From Alphaproteobacteria bacterium (GTDB taxonomy: Bacteria; Pseudomonadota; Alphaproteobacteria; Micropepsales; Micropepsaceae): a stretch of 64,000 nucleotides of DNA. A program made the position numbers and the translations under genes. This document shows, one piece after another, positions 61,985 through 64,000 of the stretch. The DNA is taken from NCBI GenBank assembly GCA_947475445.1, contig CANJLC010000001.1:62001-126000 (forward strand), in the 5' to 3' direction. Below the pieces are notes generated by a model. It saw only the letters and a program-made list of their open reading frames with translations. It had not been told where the DNA came from and searched no databases. Each line of letters opens with the position of its first letter. The first letter of the stretch is position 1.

Positions 61985-63550
61985 ATGACTGCCGCAACGC
62001 ACCAACCGCATGCCGCGCATGCCTATGACAGCAAGTTTGCTGAATGGGCGGTGCTGATCGGTTCGATGGCGGGCGTGCTGATGCAGGCGCTGGACACCAC
62101 CATCGCCAATGTCGCGCTGCCTTACATGGAAGGCAGCCTTTCGGCTTCGCGCGACCAGATCACCTGGGTGCTGACTTCCTACATTATCGCCGCCGCCATC
62201 ATGACTGCGCCGGTCGGCTGGATGGCGGCCCGCTTCGGCAAGAAGAACTTCCTCATCACCAGCCTGGCCGGGTTCACCATCGCCTCCATGGCGTGCGGCG
62301 CGGCCCAGTCGCTTGAGCAGATGGTGATGTTTCGCCTGATCCAGGGCTGTTTCGGCGCCGCGCTGGGTCCCCTCAGCCAGGCCGTGATGCTCGACATGTA
62401 TCCGCCCTCCAAGCGCGGCTCGGTGATGGCGATCTGGGGCATGGGCGTGATGCTGGGCCCGATCCTGGGCCCGACATTGGGCGGCGTTCTCACCGACAGC
62501 TATGGCTGGCGCTGGGTGTTCTATATCAACGTGCCCTTCGGCATCGCCGCGGTGGCCGCGCTGGCGATTTTCTTCAAGGATACCGCCCGCGACCACACCC
62601 TCAAATTCGACTGGTCCGGCTTTGCCTTCCTGTCGGTCGGTTTGGCTTGGCTGCAATTGATGCTGGACCGCGGCACCAACAAGGACTGGTTTTCCTCGCC
62701 CGAAATCGTGATGGAAGGCGTTATCGCCGCCACGGCCTTCTATCTTTTCTTTGTCCATATGTTCACGGCGAAAAAGCCCTTCATTCCGCTGGCCATCTTC
62801 AAGGACCGAAATTTCTCCGGCGGTCTGGTCCTGATGTTCGTGATGGGCCTGGTTCTGCTGGCCAGTTCGGCCCTGATGTCGCCCTACCTGCAAAATCTTT
62901 CCGGCCGCTCCGTCACCCAGACGGGATTCCTGATGGTGCCGCGCGGGCTTGGCGTCATGTTCGCCATGCTGTTCGCCGGACGGCTGACCATGAAAGTTGA
63001 TCCCCGCGTCCTGATGACCGTGGGCGCAACATGCCTTCTCTGGTCGCTATGGGACATGACCAGCTGGACGCCCTCCATCGGCGTCACCCAGATATTCACC
63101 GTCACCTTCATCCAGGGCGTGGGCATGGGCCTGGTCTTTGTGCCGATGAACCTGATGGCGTTCGCGACACTGGGTCCGCAATTTCGCACCGATGGTGCCG
63201 GCCTCACCAACCTGATGCGCAATATCGGCAGCGCGGTGGGCGTTTCGCTCACCACCACGGTCCTGACCATGAGCGTGCAGACCATCCATGCCCAGCTGAC
63301 CCATTTCGCCGCGCCCTTTAACCGCGCGCTGGGCGTCAACAGCGAATCCATGTTCATGAATCCGCTCATTCCCTTTGGCATGGGCAGATTGAACGGGTTG
63401 ATGGAATATCGCGCCCTGGTCCAGGCCTACGCCAATTCCTTCCTGTTCATGTTCTATGTTTCCCTGCCGGTCTTTGTCGTGATCTGGATGATGAAACGTC
63501 CGGCCTTCGCCCCCACGGCGCCGGCGCCAAAAATCGAAGTAACGGAGTAA
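61985..63550 (+). CDS. DHA2-family (EmrB-like) MFS transporter (efflux operon 2)
   Basis: A 521-residue, 14-TM exporter: ALDTTIANVALPYMEGSL (motif D1), GWMAARFGKKNFLI (motif A), IQGCFGAALGPLSQAVML (motif B), MGVMLGPILGPTLGGVLTDSYGWR (motif C). It pairs with the EmrA-like adaptor upstream; no OMF gene is in this operon, so it must use a TolC-like channel from elsewhere (possibly the NodT-type protein at 7382). Substrate unknown. Confidence 0.93.
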   Translation: MTAATHQPHAAHAYDSKFAEWAVLIGSMAGVLMQALDTTIANVALPYMEGSLSASRDQITWVLTSYIIAAAIMTAPVGWMAARFGKKNFLITSLAGFTIASMACGAAQSLEQMVMFRLIQGCFGAALGPLSQAVMLDMYPPSKRGSVMAIWGMGVMLGPILGPTLGGVLTDSYGWRWVFYINVPFGIAAVAALAIFFKDTARDHTLKFDWSGFAFLSVGLAWLQLMLDRGTNKDWFSSPEIVMEGVIAATAFYLFFVHMFTAKKPFIPLAIFKDRNFSGGLVLMFVMGLVLLASSALMSPYLQNLSGRSVTQTGFLMVPRGLGVMFAMLFAGRLTMKVDPRVLMTVGATCLLWSLWDMTSWTPSIGVTQIFTVTFIQGVGMGLVFVPMNLMAFATLGPQFRTDGAGLTNLMRNIGSAVGVSLTTTVLTMSVQTIHAQLTHFAAPFNRALGVNSESMFMNPLIPFGMGRLNGLMEYRALVQAYANSFLFMFYVSLPVFVVIWMMKRPAFAPTAPAPKIEVTE

Positions 63551-63554
63551 CAAC

Positions 63555-64000
63555 ATGAAACTCGCATTCCTGGGTCTTGGCGTTATGGGCTATCCGATGG
63601 CGGGGCATCTGAGGCGCGCCGGCCATGATGTGACGGTCTATAACCGCAATGCCGCGAAAGCCGCCAAATGGGTGGAAGAATATGGCGGCGCTTCGGCGCC
63701 GACGCCGGCCGCCGCCGCCAGGGACCAGGACATTGTTTTCTGCTGCGTGGGCCGCGACAGCGACCTGCGCGCCGTGACGCTTGGCAAGGATGGCGCCTTT
63801 GCCGCCCTGAAGAAAGGCGCGCTGTTCGTGGATCACACCACCGCTTCCGCCACCATCGCGCGCGAGCTGTCTGCTGCAGCCACCGCAGCGGGCTTTGAAT
63901 TTGTCGACGCCCCGGTGTCCGGCGGATCGGCGGGCGCGGTGAACGGCAAGCTCACCATCATGTGCGGCGGCACCGAGGCGGCCTATGCCAGGGCCGAACC
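63555..64000 (+). CDS. 3-hydroxyisobutyrate dehydrogenase-family NAD(P) oxidoreductase (partial)
   Basis: The open frame continues past the window edge (148 complete codons seen), so the track, which needs a stop, misses it. It begins MKLAFLGLGVMGYPMAGHLRRAGHDVTVYNR, the Rossmann signature, followed by DIVFCCVGRDSDLRAV, FVDHTTASATIARELS and the substrate motif FVDAPVSGGSAGAVNGKLTIMCGG typical of beta-hydroxyacid dehydrogenases (3-hydroxyisobutyrate or tartronate semialdehyde reductase). It starts 4 bp after the efflux transporter stop, so it may belong to that operon. Confidence 0.9.
   Translation, partial: MKLAFLGLGVMGYPMAGHLRRAGHDVTVYNRNAAKAAKWVEEYGGASAPTPAAAARDQDIVFCCVGRDSDLRAVTLGKDGAFAALKKGALFVDHTTASATIARELSAAATAAGFEFVDAPVSGGSAGAVNGKLTIMCGGTEAAYARAE

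Overview
This 64 kb window is a GC-rich chromosomal segment of a free-living alphaproteobacterium. The evidence is the conserved block ppiD / tpiA / secG / pyrG / kdsA / eno / ftsB / pdhABC / lpd, a pyruvate dehydrogenase E1-beta with its own N-terminal lipoyl domain, a DUF2336 protein, MotB, FtrABC-type iron uptake, and CtrA-like (TTAA-N7-TTAA) and CcrM-like (GANTC) sites in intergenic DNA. I cannot fix the genus by eye; Caulobacterales/Micropepsales-like lineages are plausible. There is no prophage, insertion sequence or CRISPR array. It is mostly ordinary chromosome with a few accessory islands.

Layout. 1-2.5 kb: end of a FecCD-type ABC importer and two small secreted proteins, closed by a perfect terminator. 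2.6-5.9 kb: class I ribonucleotide reductase nrdAB behind a DnaA box. 5.9-11.5 kb: cysteine-cluster protein, GIY-YIG protein, then a MarR-OMF-EmrA-EmrB efflux operon with a clear promoter and palindromic operator. 11.5-16 kb: polysaccharide deacetylase, trpE, ppiD. 16-30.5 kb: the conserved metabolic and division block, interrupted by a degenerate response regulator, an AT-richer lipoprotein, a Q-rich secreted protein, a Wza-like exporter and a MAPEG protein. 30.5-34 kb: Sco and CtaG (cytochrome oxidase copper assembly), msrA, a ThiO-like oxidase and a HIT protein. 34-38 kb: cell-cycle or motility-flavoured genes (SLT transglycosylase, HPt protein, response regulator, NAD kinase, DUF2336). 38-44.6 kb: glpK, a TetR regulator, ftrABC iron uptake under a strong palindrome, an unusual membrane protein with a TetR-like HTH plus Sel1 repeats, and YihY. 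44.6-50 kb: AsmA, a LemA/TPM/TPM operon, small ORFs, tRNA-Thr(UGU). 50-54.6 kb: metG, a 59-aa ORF missed by the track, arginyltransferase, motB, flavin reductase. 54.7-60.3 kb: a phosphate-acquisition group (TonB receptor behind a four-repeat Pho box, OprP/O-type porin, PstS) ended by a strong terminator. 60.4-64 kb: a second MarR-EmrA-EmrB module and the start of a 3-hydroxyisobutyrate dehydrogenase-like gene.

Most interesting leads: (1) a predicted membrane-spanning protein with cytoplasmic TetR-like HTH, coiled coil, one TM helix and periplasmic Sel1 repeats; (2) a Pho-box-controlled TonB receptor next to an OprP-like porin and a PstS without PstCAB; (3) five GANTC sites in 66 bp at the ftsB start; (4) two perfect CtrA-type boxes sharing TTAACAG-N4-TTAAG in divergent promoters; (5) a receiver protein whose phospho-acceptor Asp is Glu, sharing a C-terminal GPxRR tail with a canonical receiver nearby. 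All functional statements come from reading motifs by eye; no database search was run.
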